From Thermococcus sp. Bubb.Bath (GTDB taxonomy: Archaea > Methanobacteriota_B > Thermococci > Thermococcales > Thermococcaceae): a DNA stretch of 64,000 nucleotides. The stretch lies in the NCBI RefSeq assembly GCF_012027595.1, contig NZ_SNUR01000002.1, positions 124,001 through 188,000 on the forward strand, in the 5' to 3' direction. Positions 8,176 through 15,513 of this stretch are shown piece by piece (positions within the stretch are counted from its first letter, which is position 1; each line of letters begins with the position of its first letter). Under the pieces are notes generated by a model. The model saw only the letters and a program-made list of their open reading frames with translations, did not search any database and had not been told where the DNA came from. The position numbers and the translations under genes were made by a program.

Positions 8176-8203
8176 CCATAGTTAACAGTTTTGATAACTT
8201 TGG
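8176..8203. promoter_or_regulatory. Imperfect 28-bp dyad, candidate AbiEi operator
   Basis: The two half-sites read CCAtAGTTAaCA on the plus strand and CCAaAGTTAtCA on the minus strand, separated by four bases. The dyad lies between a TATA-like element (minus strand CTTAAAAATATAC, about 8204-8216) and the antitoxin start at 8166. Known AbiEi proteins repress their operon through inverted repeats in the same position. Confidence 0.65.
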
Positions 8204-8297
8204 TGTATATTTTTAAGATGCATCCCACTTAAATCTTTGGGTTGGGTGCTTTTCTCTGTCTCCTGAACACTCGGCACATTAACCTCGCTCATGGGGT

Positions 8298-8984
8298 TCA
8301 CCCGCTTATTTCTTTTAAATATTCCATGAGGTGGATAAGTCCTCTTACAGTTCCGATCTGTTTTGTTAAAAGATCAGTACGATGTATTATCCTCGGAACT
8401 AAGCTCCTAAGTGATTCATCCTTAGAGAGCTGGTTTTCAAGCTCATTAATGATTATCTCATAATCCAGCCCGGTTTCAACAAGTGCAATCAGATCCTCAA
8501 GGTCTCTCACCCTTTCCATTGAAGTTACGCTTTTAAACAAGAAGATGTCCTCTTTTGAAACTAGGTGTATCCTGAAAAGCTCGTGTGAGGAAAACTCTCC
8601 AGGAACTTCAGCCCTCGAAACCATACTCTCAGACAGGTACAGCTTGTTGAGAACTCTCTTCACAAAAACATCGAGACTAAACCCATGCAAGGGATGCACA
8701 TACCTAGCACTCATACCCAGATCATAATCCCATTGTGACCTGTACTGCCCCAGGTAAACGGGCAGTTTTGGTAATGGAGTTTCTAAAAGGTTCTGCATAA
8801 GAGAGAACTGTTCCCTTCCTAACACTATAATGTCAATGTCCTTCGTCGCACTCTTGAGTCCTCTGAGAGCCAAATTCCCGCCGCCAATTAAGTAAACTCC
8901 CACAGGTTCAAGGTTAAGCAGCTTTGCCTTCTCCTCCAGCAGATGAAATTCGGATATTATCTTTTCTCTGGTTACCTCACCCAC
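8298..8984 (-). CDS. DUF6036-like nucleotidyltransferase, candidate toxin
   Basis: A 228-residue protein with a GGG loop (YLIGGGNLALRG, residues 31-42) and two metal-binding Asp residues in KDIDIIV (49, 51), the minimal signature of DNA-polymerase-beta-like nucleotidyltransferases such as those in TA systems. A third acidic position may be in SLDVFV. The 5' end overlaps the 3' end of the winged-helix gene by 13 nt, so the pair is co-translated. By analogy with AbiE and MNT systems it may modify tRNA or protein; this is inference. Confidence 0.7.
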   Translation of the reverse strand: MGEVTREKIISEFHLLEEKAKLLNLEPVGVYLIGGGNLALRGLKSATKDIDIIVLGREQFSLMQNLLETPLPKLPVYLGQYRSQWDYDLGMSARYVHPLHGFSLDVFVKRVLNKLYLSESMVSRAEVPGEFSSHELFRIHLVSKEDIFLFKSVTSMERVRDLEDLIALVETGLDYEIIINELENQLSKDESLRSLVPRIIHRTDLLTKQIGTVRGLIHLMEYLKEISG

Positions 8985-9916
8985 TTCCCCTCACCGAAGT
9001 ACATTTTGAAGATTTCCCTCACTTCCTCCATAGGAGGATAGGGGTATCTTTTAACCTCTTTACCCTCAAGATATCCCAGCAGTTCGCTCACGCTAACGTC
9101 ATATTTTCTACCAAGTCTAAAAAGCTTCTTTTGATTTATTCTACCTTTACACGCTAGTAGCAGGACGATTGAATACAGTATCGTCCTCGGCCCGAAATCA
9201 ATAAGCAGCGCATGCACAATAACATCTTCCAAGGAAAGTCTCTTTGCTTTTTCAGAATAATAATAGTGATGCCGCCCGGTTCCAATAATATCCACTCCAA
9301 AATCGCTGAACCGTTCAAGCCCGGTTAGGTGGAAGTTTCCAACATCTTTTCCCCTGTACTCCCCCATCGACAGAATAAATTCCCCAACTCCACTCCATAT
9401 CAGGGCAGAATCCTCAGAGAACTCTCTCGCTTTGATGGAGTTTTGTAACTCGTAGAATTCCACGGCAAAGCCGTGGAGCAGTTCATATCTCTCCATCAGG
9501 AAGTACCCTCCATCTTTTTTCCCGATAAGCCCATAATCCGAAAGCTTATCAATTGCATAATAGAGGGTACTCCTTGAAAGATTGCCCTTTATACAGAGCT
9601 CATGAGCACTTAACGGAGTGTGCTTGAGAACCGCGAGAAGGGCAAGATTCCTTCCGCTCAGAATCTCATCGAGAGGCATGTGGCCAAACCTGGAGGCCAA
9701 TTTTCTAAAAAGCTCCGCGGGCTTTGCCTCACTCAGCGAGGCTATCTTGTATTTTCCTCTTTTTTCCGTCTTCACCAGGCCTTTTCTTTCAAGAGATGCA
9801 ACGAGAACAGAGGTTCGGTAAATGGATAAGCCCAATTTGTTAGCTAACTCAGTTATGGTTTTCTCCTCTTTGAGTTTCAAAAGTGCCCTAACTTCAATTT
9901 TTGACAGGCCATTCAT
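8972..9916 (-). CDS. Winged-helix regulator paired with a nucleotidyltransferase
   Basis: A 314-residue protein with two winged helices: residues about 5-60 (TITELANKLGLSIYRTSVLVASLERKGLV) and about 95-140 (PLSAHELCIKGNLSRSTLYYAIDKLSDYGLI). The rest is a longer domain that includes HHYYYSEKAKRLSLEDVIVHAL, typical of antitoxin-like partners of DUF6036 nucleotidyltransferases. ATG 9916 is chosen over an in-frame TTG at 9922 because a TATA element centred near 9940 would start a leaderless message there. The large dyad at 9918-9963 over that TATA suggests strict autorepression. Confidence 0.72.
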   Translation of the reverse strand: MNGLSKIEVRALLKLKEEKTITELANKLGLSIYRTSVLVASLERKGLVKTEKRGKYKIASLSEAKPAELFRKLASRFGHMPLDEILSGRNLALLAVLKHTPLSAHELCIKGNLSRSTLYYAIDKLSDYGLIGKKDGGYFLMERYELLHGFAVEFYELQNSIKAREFSEDSALIWSGVGEFILSMGEYRGKDVGNFHLTGLERFSDFGVDIIGTGRHHYYYSEKAKRLSLEDVIVHALLIDFGPRTILYSIVLLLACKGRINQKKLFRLGRKYDVSVSELLGYLEGKEVKRYPYPPMEEVREIFKMYFGEGKWVR

Positions 9917-9917
9917 G

Positions 9918-9963
9918 TCCAAAAATTAGAAAGTATTATATATAACACTTTTGGTTTTTTGGA
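9918..9963. promoter_or_regulatory. 46-bp dyad centred on the TATA box, candidate operator
   Basis: The two 23-nt arms match at 18 positions. The outer arms are TCCAAAAA and TTTTTGGA, and the inner 22 bp reads AAAGT-A-TTATATATAA-C-ACTTT. Both inner and outer symmetry share one centre, between 9940 and 9941. The core TATATA is the probable TATA box for the gene starting at 9916. A protein bound here would exclude the basal factors TBP and TFB. Confidence 0.7.
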
Positions 9964-10142
9964 TAGATTTTGCTGGCTTTGCCCATGAGGTTCACATTTC
10001 TTTGTATCTTTTGCATCGTTATTGCTTCATTTTTGCACCATTTGAATCACATATTTTATTCCCCTTTCGCCTTCCAACCTCACCAAAAACCCCATCTTAA
10101 AAGGCTCGCTTAAGTCTCTCGTAGTCGTTATATTTTTCTCTT

Positions 10143-10175
10143 GGAAACCTCGCCCTTTATGCTGGGTGGCCACGG
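10143..10175 (+). other. Degenerate IS200/IS605-end-like hairpin
   Basis: GGAAACCTCGCCC, then a loop, then GGGTGGCCACGG resembles a worn copy of the hairpin motif found intact at 11521-11555. The stem pairs only about five bases. It lies in the 309-nt gap between the winged-helix gene and the ATPase. Nothing else is recognised in 9964-10180. Confidence 0.3.
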
Positions 10176-10206
10176 ACGATAATGTTTAAATATTAAAGGG
10201 TCTCTA

Positions 10207-10218
10207 CCTACTAGTAGG
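10207..10218. promoter_or_regulatory. 12-bp palindrome at the ATPase promoter
   Basis: CCTACTAGTAGG is a perfect palindrome about 20 nt after a TATA-like GTTTAAATAT (10184-10193), so near the expected transcription start of the ATPase gene. It precedes a GGGGGTGG ribosome site. It may be an operator; short palindromes also arise by chance. Confidence 0.4.
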
Positions 10219-10231
10219 GGGTGGCCCTACA

Positions 10232-11290
10232 ATGCTGTTCAGCAGGGTGAAGAAGTCAAGGGATGAAATGTTCGACCGTGAGTATGAGTTTAACAAAATT
10301 ATCTCAGCCATAACCGATGGAGTGCCGCTAATAGTGGTTACAGGCATCCGCCGTGTGGGCAAAACGACTCTCGTAAAAGTTCTACTCAATGAAATAGACA
10401 CGCCTGGTATTTACATAGACGCAAGAAAGCTCTGGAGCATCCATGCAAACATTTCGCCAAAGGTCATAAAGAAGGAGATAGTAAAATCCCTCGATGCAAG
10501 GAAAAGCTATGCGCCTGTCATGAGACTTCTGCGGTCGTTGAAGAGCGTGGCGATTGCAGGATCAGGCGTGGAATTCAAAGATGAAAAAACTGACCTCATA
10601 GATGTCCTCGACGACATTGAAAACAACGGGGAGAGGACAGTTATAGTCTTCGATGAAGCCCAATACCTCCGCTACTCAAACTATGATTACACCGCTCTAT
10701 TTGCCTCTTTGAATGACAATTACGAGAACATTACTCTGATTCTCACCGGGTCGGAAATACAGATTCTTGAGGAATTTCTCGGCTTTAACGACAAGCACTC
10801 TCCTTTATACAAGAGGGAGCACGAAATAGTGCACCTGGATCGCTTCAGCAGAGATGAGAGTGCAATGTATCTAAAAGAAGGTTTTAAAGAAGTTGACTTG
10901 AGCGTGGGGGATAGAGAAATAGAGAATGCCGTTGAAGTGCTCGATGGCATCGTCGGTTGGCTCAGGGAGTACGGGTGGCTACGTTACCGTGGTAGAACGC
11001 ACAGTGAGGCTATTGATGAAGTGTTCCAGAAAGCGAAGAGCGATATAATAGACGAGCTATCAGGCTATTCACCAAGGTACCTCACCATAATGATGGCGAT
11101 CTCTGAAGGTTATCATTCATGGTCCGCAATAAAAGCATACGTTGAGAGGTCTGAAGGAAAAAGAATAGACAAGAAAACTTTGTACACTGCCATTCGGAAC
11201 CTCATCAGGTATGGCTACATCGAAAAACGTGATGATGGACACTACATCATTGATCCCGTCATTGAGCGAGCACTGAGGCATACGCGGTGA
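10232..11290 (+). CDS. Archaeal STAND-like ATPase
   Basis: A 352-residue ATPase of the archaeal ATPase family (PF01637-like). Walker A is GIRRVGKTT at residues 38-46, Walker B is TVIVFDEAQYL at 136-146, and a sensor-type TGSEI follows. The C-terminal 80 residues form a winged helix (YSPRYLTIMMAISEGYHSWSAIKAYVERSEG), as usual for the family. These proteins are abundant and mobile in Thermococcales, and their cellular role is mostly unknown; STAND-like defence or regulation has been proposed. The start at 10232 follows a GGGGGTGG site. Confidence 0.85.
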   Translation: MLFSRVKKSRDEMFDREYEFNKIISAITDGVPLIVVTGIRRVGKTTLVKVLLNEIDTPGIYIDARKLWSIHANISPKVIKKEIVKSLDARKSYAPVMRLLRSLKSVAIAGSGVEFKDEKTDLIDVLDDIENNGERTVIVFDEAQYLRYSNYDYTALFASLNDNYENITLILTGSEIQILEEFLGFNDKHSPLYKREHEIVHLDRFSRDESAMYLKEGFKEVDLSVGDREIENAVEVLDGIVGWLREYGWLRYRGRTHSEAIDEVFQKAKSDIIDELSGYSPRYLTIMMAISEGYHSWSAIKAYVERSEGKRIDKKTLYTAIRNLIRYGYIEKRDDGHYIIDPVIERALRHTR

Positions 11291-11292
11291 AC

Positions 11293-11330
11293 TCCTACGA
11301 CCTCCTTCCCTCCCTAAAGGGGAGGCTTGC
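11293..11330 (-). mobile_element. IS200/IS605 right-end-like hairpin, no transposase
   Basis: On the minus strand GCAAGCCTCCCCTTTA followed by GGGAGGGAAGGAGGTC forms a six-base-pair hairpin (CCTCCC/GGGAGG) and a purine-rich tail. That arrangement matches the 3' hairpin at the right end of archaeal IS605-family elements, which is also the end of the guide RNA of TnpB. It abuts the 3' end of the ATPase gene. No TnpB or TnpA gene is present, so it would be a relic. Confidence 0.5.
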
Positions 11331-11520
11331 CAAAAGAAAAATGTAATACACACTCCAGCCGCCAACAAGGAGAACCTTCCTTTTAACTCCCCGGCAATTC
11401 TGAACATTGCGTTTATTGACTCTCTAATGACTTCATTGTTGTAGCTCCTCAAATCATAAACCTTGAGGGTTATATCATCGGAGAGCTAAACCCCTTCATT
11501 CTCCTTTACTTTTTTCTTCT
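11331..11520 (-). other. Unassigned relic between two hairpin motifs
   Basis: A short open stretch on the minus strand (around 11330-11490) encodes a peptide including LRSYNNEVIRESINAMFRIAGELKG that looks like real protein sequence but has no start with a ribosome site and no recognised family. It lies exactly between the two IS-end-like hairpins and may be a piece of the lost cargo or transposase. Confidence 0.35.
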
Positions 11521-11555
11521 GAAAGCCTCGCCGTTCACGGCGGGGAGGAGGCCAG
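11521..11555 (+). mobile_element. IS200/IS605 right-end-like hairpin, no transposase
   Basis: GAAAGCCTCGCCG, TTCA loop, CGGCGGGGAGGAGG forms an eight-pair stem (one G-T pair) with the same purine tail as the motif at 11293-11330, but on the opposite strand. This is the best conserved copy in the window. No transposase is adjacent. It overlaps the 3' end of a gene fragment on the minus strand. Confidence 0.55.
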
Positions 11556-11711
11556 TTTGAGGGCTTTAATACGTAATGTACCCTTCCTAGTAACTCCAAT
11601 TTTTTCAAATATCTCTCTTTTAACCAGTTCTTTTAAATCCCTTGTAGCAGTGACCTCTAATACCCTCAAAACAATTCTTGATAATACAATCCTTATTGAC
11701 AATCCCTCCAT
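11535..11711 (-). pseudogene. Fragment of a Fic/RecG-like regulator C-terminal HTH
   Basis: A 58-codon minus-strand frame contains VTATRDLKELVKREIFEKIG followed by a G-T-L strand. This closely resembles the C-terminal helix-turn-helix (ATRDLKELVEKGIL-type) of Fic-family and COG2865 AAA_4-domain proteins. There is an in-frame stop just upstream, so no full protein can be made. The rest of the presumed gene is missing. It appears to be a decayed piece left beside the IS-like hairpin. Confidence 0.5.
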
Positions 11712-11785
11712 CCCGTCTTATGGGGCACGGCTTTTATCCCTCCCTCCTTTAAATCGGCTTTCTGTGTATACAAAACACTTATATA

Positions 11786-11798
11786 TTTGTATTACAAA
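11786..11798. promoter_or_regulatory. Palindrome after the vapBC TATA box
   Basis: TTTGTA-T-TACAAA is a perfect 6-bp inverted repeat with one central base. It begins at the end of a TATA box (CTTATATATT, about 11779-11788) and about 20 nt before the ribosome site of the vapB gene. Placement fits autorepression by the VapB-VapC complex. Confidence 0.55.
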
Positions 11799-11818
11799 CA
11801 TGTTCCTAGGTGAATTGC

Positions 11819-12049
11819 ATGGGGAGCGTCGTTAGTATTCGTGTCCCACCGGAGATCAAGCATGAGATGGATGAGTTAAAGGGCGAAGTTAACTGGAGCG
11901 CGGAAATCAGGGAGTTTATAAAAAAGAAGATCAAAGAGTACAAGAAGAGGGAAGCCCTTCAGGAAGTTATCTCCTACATCCAAACCCTCCCGGAGGCTCC
12001 AAAGGGAACGGCACAAAAGCTCGTGAGGGAGGACCGTGATAGTCATTGA
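11819..12049 (+). CDS. vapB: VapB antitoxin, ribbon-helix-helix type
   Basis: A 76-residue protein starting MGSVVSIRVPPEIKHEMDELK, a ribbon strand followed by two helices as in CopG/RHH antitoxins; NWSAEIREFIKKKIKEY is the second helix. The ATG at 11819 is preferred because AGGTGA lies five nt before it; a GTG three codons upstream is in frame but overlaps that site. The 3' end overlaps the PIN-domain gene by 14 nt. Confidence 0.85.
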   Translation: MGSVVSIRVPPEIKHEMDELKGEVNWSAEIREFIKKKIKEYKKREALQEVISYIQTLPEAPKGTAQKLVREDRDSH

Positions 12050-12452
12050 CTCTTCGGCCTTCTCAAAGTTTTTAATGAAGGAAAAAGGCTGGGAGAAAGT
12101 AATCCCCTACTTAGAGCCAGACTTGGAGCCTTACGCAGTCGACATGCTACTCCTTGAGGCGGCGAACGTGATATGGAAGTATATGAGAAAGTATCAGTTA
12201 ATAACAAAAGAACAGGCCTTGGGGCTTTACGATGGAATGGTGAAGCTCGTGAGGGAGGAAGTAATAATCCTAGAACCAAGTGAGAAATATTTGAGGGAAG
12301 CCTTAGAAATTGCTATGATTCATGACACTCCGATTTACGAGGGCCTGTTCCTAGCGCAGGCTAAGAGTCTGAGGGCCGAATTAATCACGAGCGATGAAAG
12401 ACAAGGAGAAATAGCGAGAAAAATGGGGCTGGAAGCAGTGTACATAGACTGA
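12036..12452 (+). CDS. vapC: VapC toxin, PIN-domain ribonuclease
   Basis: A 138-residue PIN-domain protein with all expected acidic positions: VIDSSAF at the N-terminus, LLLEAANVIWKY in the middle, HDTPIYEGLFLAQAK and ITSDERQGEIARKMG near the end. It starts with GTG at 12036 after GGGAGGA, inside the 3' end of vapB. The pair appears complete and is the only fully intact classical TA pair of the 5-16 kb island. Confidence 0.88.
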   Translation: MIVIDSSAFSKFLMKEKGWEKVIPYLEPDLEPYAVDMLLLEAANVIWKYMRKYQLITKEQALGLYDGMVKLVREEVIILEPSEKYLREALEIAMIHDTPIYEGLFLAQAKSLRAELITSDERQGEIARKMGLEAVYID

Positions 12453-12566
12453 GTTTTGAATGATGGCCGTGGGTGATTATCACGGGCTATGCCTCCTTCT
12501 GAACTTCCTTTAGGGGTTTTTCTGGCTTCACTCAGATGCTAAAACCCCATTAAAAACTCTTCCACC

Positions 12567-12668
12567 CTAAAGTTCAGGCTCCCAATGAGCTCCCCTCTCC
12601 TCCTTGTCCACGTAGTTTAGGCCCAACCCCGTCCTTGCAGCAACGTATTTCAGCATCCTCTCATCCAT
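12567..12668 (-). pseudogene. AbiEii toxin N-terminal stub
   Basis: ATG 12668 overlaps the antitoxin stop codon and opens a frame of 33 residues that begins MDERMLKYVAARTGLGLNYV, the kind of N-terminus seen on AbiEii toxins of Thermococcales (helix with ARRTGLxxxY). A TAG at 12567-12569 ends it, and no NTase motifs follow downstream. It is what remains of the toxin partner of the antitoxin pseudogene at 12661-13449. Confidence 0.6.
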
Positions 12669-13449
12669 AGGCCCACCCCAGAATCCTCTCCTTTCCAAGG
12701 TTGTCGATCAGCTTCCACTCCCTAATGCCCCTACCCCTAGAGGGAAGCGTTGGAACCAGCTTTGTCCATGTTTTAACCCTGCTCCGCAGGTAGTCAGTGA
12801 GGTCCCCCGGAACATCGACACCTAACCCCTTTACGAGCTCCAGGATATAGCCCATTCTCTGACAGAGGGAATTGCTCGCAAAGCGTTTAAAGTAACCCAA
12901 GAACTCGCCCTAGTCTATTTCCTTCGCCTCATACAGTGCTTTCGTTACTTCTGAATAGCCTCCACAGTAGGTCGGTTTGTAAAAGCAGTCAAAGAAGGTT
13001 TTGGCCAGGGTGGAAGTGTAAACTCCATTTTTGAGGGTCATCCCCGTTGCTTTCTCGCCCAGGGCGATAGCCTTTATAGTGTACTCCCCAATTTCTCTTT
13101 TACCTGACTTTCTTGGCGTTGCCACGAATATCGTGAACGGTTCGTACTCAATAAATCCGTAGAGCCTCAGTGCTGAGGAGAACGCAACGTATCCTGTAAA
13201 CAGGGCCAGTGCTATCCAATATGGATTTTTTATTAAAGGTTTTCCTGGTTCCTCGTTAACAAGGTACAGGCCCCTCTTAAGTCTGTACAGGTAACCTTTC
13301 CTCACAAGACTTAAAAGCACTTTTTTGATCATGTTTTCACTTAACCCAGGAAATAGCTCTTTTATTTCCTGAGCCGATATTATGTCAGTAGCCTTAAGGA
13401 CACTGATAAGCTCTTGCTCCGTCCGTGAGAGGTAGTAATTTTTCATCAT
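12661..13449 (-). pseudogene. AbiEi antitoxin interrupted by one TAG codon
   Basis: Two minus-strand frames, 12910-13449 and its continuation to 12661, are in the same reading frame and are separated only by a TAG at 12910-12912. The first half has the winged helix (residues 10-60) and the AbiEi signatures VAFSSALRLYGFI, FTIFVATPRKSGK and KTFFDCFYKPTYCGG. The second half (GEFLGYFKRFASNSLCQRMGYILE) is the usual family C-terminus. The stop stands where homologues commonly have Trp after Glu-Ile-Asp, so TGG to TAG is the likely lesion. The remaining protein of 179 residues could still bind DNA. Confidence 0.75.
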
Positions 13450-13603
13450 ATGGTAACCATTTTGGTCACTAACTTGATAAATTTTTCGGCAACTCCGCGA
13501 CCCTAATAAAGCTGACTCGCTTAGTTAATAGAAGCAAAGTGGGAAAATTTGAAGAATCAAAAAGCGTCTTTCTTCGATTAAACAAAAAGGAAAAAAGAAA
13601 GGC

Positions 13604-14461
13604 TCACATGGCAACGACAATTTCTTCCCGGGGCACTTTCACTGAACTCCCCCGCCTGAGCTTCTTCTTGGAGATGTGGATGTGCTGTTCAAGGGCTTTG
13701 CTCCTCACGATTCTGTACCTCTCATCGCTCGGGAATTTGGCCAGCAGTGCTTTGCGTCCGTTTTCATAGTAATAGATCTCAGTGTAACCCGATCTTTCAT
13801 GTACGGTGTAGCCGGTATCCTCAGTGCTTAACCTCCTCAGAACTCCGAATTCGTTCTTGTTGGACTCAATAAAGTACAGACCGCCCGCCTCAAAGACTCT
13901 CTTGCCCTGCTTGAGGGCTTTGATCACTGCGTTTGGTATCAGGTACTCGTGGGCTTCTCCGATGGATCTAACTCTAGCGGGGACACGCTGGATTATCACG
14001 AAGCTCTCGTTTCTGGCCCTAGGTTCATCTAACTTGACTCCCGCCCGAATTAACCAAGCGCCCCGCAGCTTTGTCAGGCCGTAGTTTCCTTCTGGGAGCT
14101 CTAACCTCACGTTGTTCATCATTGCATCCCTTGACGAGTAAGTCCTTACCCTGTAGAAGAGCTCCCCTCCTCCGGTGGTTCTGTTGAACTCCACGTTGAG
14201 TTCCAGTCCGTGGTAGTTGGCAATAGATTTATAGGACCTAACAGTTGTTATGAGGTGAAGCGTGCCGTTGATGTATGGATCTATTTCGAAGAACCCGTGC
14301 TTATCGGCCATTGCGGTTATGAACTCCACCTTCGCATGCTCTGAAATCCGCCCGTAGGCCTTCAGTACCTCCAGGGGCACGGCTCCAGTATGTCCTTTTA
14401 GGGTGCACCTCAACCTGCTCAGCTGGTTCCTGATGAAAAATGCCTGCAATTCACCATTCAT
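13604..14461 (-). CDS. Hypothetical protein, 285 aa, accessory module
   Basis: A soluble protein with no recognised family. It is rich in alternating strands in the middle (GGGELFYRVRTYSSRDAMM, EGNYGLTKLRGAWLIRAGVKL) and basic at its C-terminus (HIHISKKKLRRGSSVKVP). The ATG at 14461 follows GGAGGGGGG and overlaps the upstream stop by four nt (ATGA); an in-frame TTG at 14467 is the alternative. It is the last gene of a three-gene module whose composition resembles plasmid or virus genes; that origin is inference. Confidence 0.6.
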   Translation of the reverse strand: MNGELQAFFIRNQLSRLRCTLKGHTGAVPLEVLKAYGRISEHAKVEFITAMADKHGFFEIDPYINGTLHLITTVRSYKSIANYHGLELNVEFNRTTGGGELFYRVRTYSSRDAMMNNVRLELPEGNYGLTKLRGAWLIRAGVKLDEPRARNESFVIIQRVPARVRSIGEAHEYLIPNAVIKALKQGKRVFEAGGLYFIESNKNEFGVLRRLSTEDTGYTVHERSGYTEIYYYENGRKALLAKFPSDERYRIVRSKALEQHIHISKKKLRRGSSVKVPREEIVVAM

Positions 14462-14826
14462 CGCCAACCCCCCTCCTGCATCAACCCCATTTCCGTGAGT
14501 TTTTGAACAAGACAGGAGACCGTGGAAAAGGTTCTAACAGCCACTAAAAGAGACACTGAGTTTGTGTATACCCTGATGTTCTCATCGTGTCCGTCTTCTT
14601 CAACGGCGCGGATCAAACTCGCTTCCCCGGTCCTGCCCCTGCGGATGAGCTCCCCATTGATAAACTGAATGATCTCCCTGCGGGCGCATTGGTCCAGTAC
14701 TGGCTTCAGCTTCCGCCTTGCCAGCGTCTTTTCAAGTTCGTGGCCCTCCTTGGTGGAGACGCTAAGCTCCTTGCTGCGGAGCCGGTACTCGAAGCAGTCG
14801 AAATACTCCAAACAATCATTTATCAT
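14458..14826 (-). CDS. Hypothetical protein, 122 aa, accessory module
   Basis: A short charged protein starting MINDCLEYFDCFEYRLRSKE, with central EGHELEKTLARRKLKPVLDQ helix and a C-terminal part RVYTNSVSLLVAVRTFSTVSCLVQKLTEMG that looks like a small winged-helix or helical domain. No family is recognised. ATG 14826 follows GGGGGTGA. It overlaps the next gene by four nt, so both are translated together. Confidence 0.55.
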   Translation of the reverse strand: MINDCLEYFDCFEYRLRSKELSVSTKEGHELEKTLARRKLKPVLDQCARREIIQFINGELIRRGRTGEASLIRAVEEDGHDENIRVYTNSVSLLVAVRTFSTVSCLVQKLTEMGLMQEGGWR

Positions 14827-14885
14827 TGTCTTCACCCCCTAATCAATGGAGAGAATTGGTTAATATTAAATCTAGCTGATATGTG

Positions 14886-15386
14886 TTAATTAAGGATTAG
14901 ATCATGTTGAATGAAAGCTAACATCACTAAGGGAGGTTTGTTTAAAAGAAAAAATCGGAGGAATTTCGTTAGAAGAAGAGAGACTAGTCCCACGAGCTCA
15001 AACAGCTTCAGCTCCCCATGCCTCTCAAGGATCCTGCCGATCTTAACCTTCAACTCCATCAACTCCTTCAGCTCACGATCCTTCAAGTCATGTCTTGACC
15101 TTATTTTCTCCAGTTCGGATTCAAGCTCCCTCACTCTGTTCTCGCATGTTCTCAATTGCTCTCTCAGGTGATTGTTGTCCTGGGACAGTTTTAGGGGGTA
15201 GTCGTCGTTGGCCGCTGAGAAGAGGAGGGTTTTCAATGTCTGGTTCATTGGCATTCCATGTTTTTGGGACAGTTCTCTGAGGATTGTGAGTGCTTTTCTG
15301 TCTAAGTTGAGCGTTATGAGTTCTGTATCCCGCGTTTTGGGGCGTCCTGGACCCCTTCGTGTGATCTGAACGGTCTTGGCAACCAC
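14886..15386 (-). CDS. RHH-like DNA-binding protein with coiled coil and hydrophobic tail
   Basis: A 166-residue protein. The N-terminus is basic (RRGPGRPKTRDTE), followed by LITLNLDRKALTILRELSQKHGMPMNQTLKTLLFSA, a strand-helix-helix pattern like ribbon-helix-helix proteins. Residues about 75-120 form a coiled coil (LREQLRTCENRVRELESELEKIRSRH). The C-terminal 40 residues are hydrophobic with Arg/Lys breaks and might touch the membrane. GTG 15386 is chosen because GGGGGG lies seven nt upstream; TTG 15392 would be too close. It may bind and hold DNA, as in plasmid partition, but this is inference. Confidence 0.6.
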   Translation of the reverse strand: MVAKTVQITRRGPGRPKTRDTELITLNLDRKALTILRELSQKHGMPMNQTLKTLLFSAANDDYPLKLSQDNNHLREQLRTCENRVRELESELEKIRSRHDLKDRELKELMELKVKIGRILERHGELKLFELVGLVSLLLTKFLRFFLLNKPPLVMLAFIQHDLILN

Positions 15387-15513
15387 GCGCAAACCCCCCA
15401 GTAATCATCAGGTTATTTCAAAGAATAAATGTAGCTGTTGAGTCGCTCCAATGTGGGGGAGGGACAACATTTAATATTGAGCACTTTTTCATATTTAACT
15501 GGGGGGATGTACG

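Noticed and set aside
12910-12912. In-frame TAG as a possible pyrrolysine or readthrough codon
   Set aside because: Thermococcales are not known to use pyrrolysine, no pyl genes are in the window, and the toxin partner is also broken, so a nonsense mutation is simpler.
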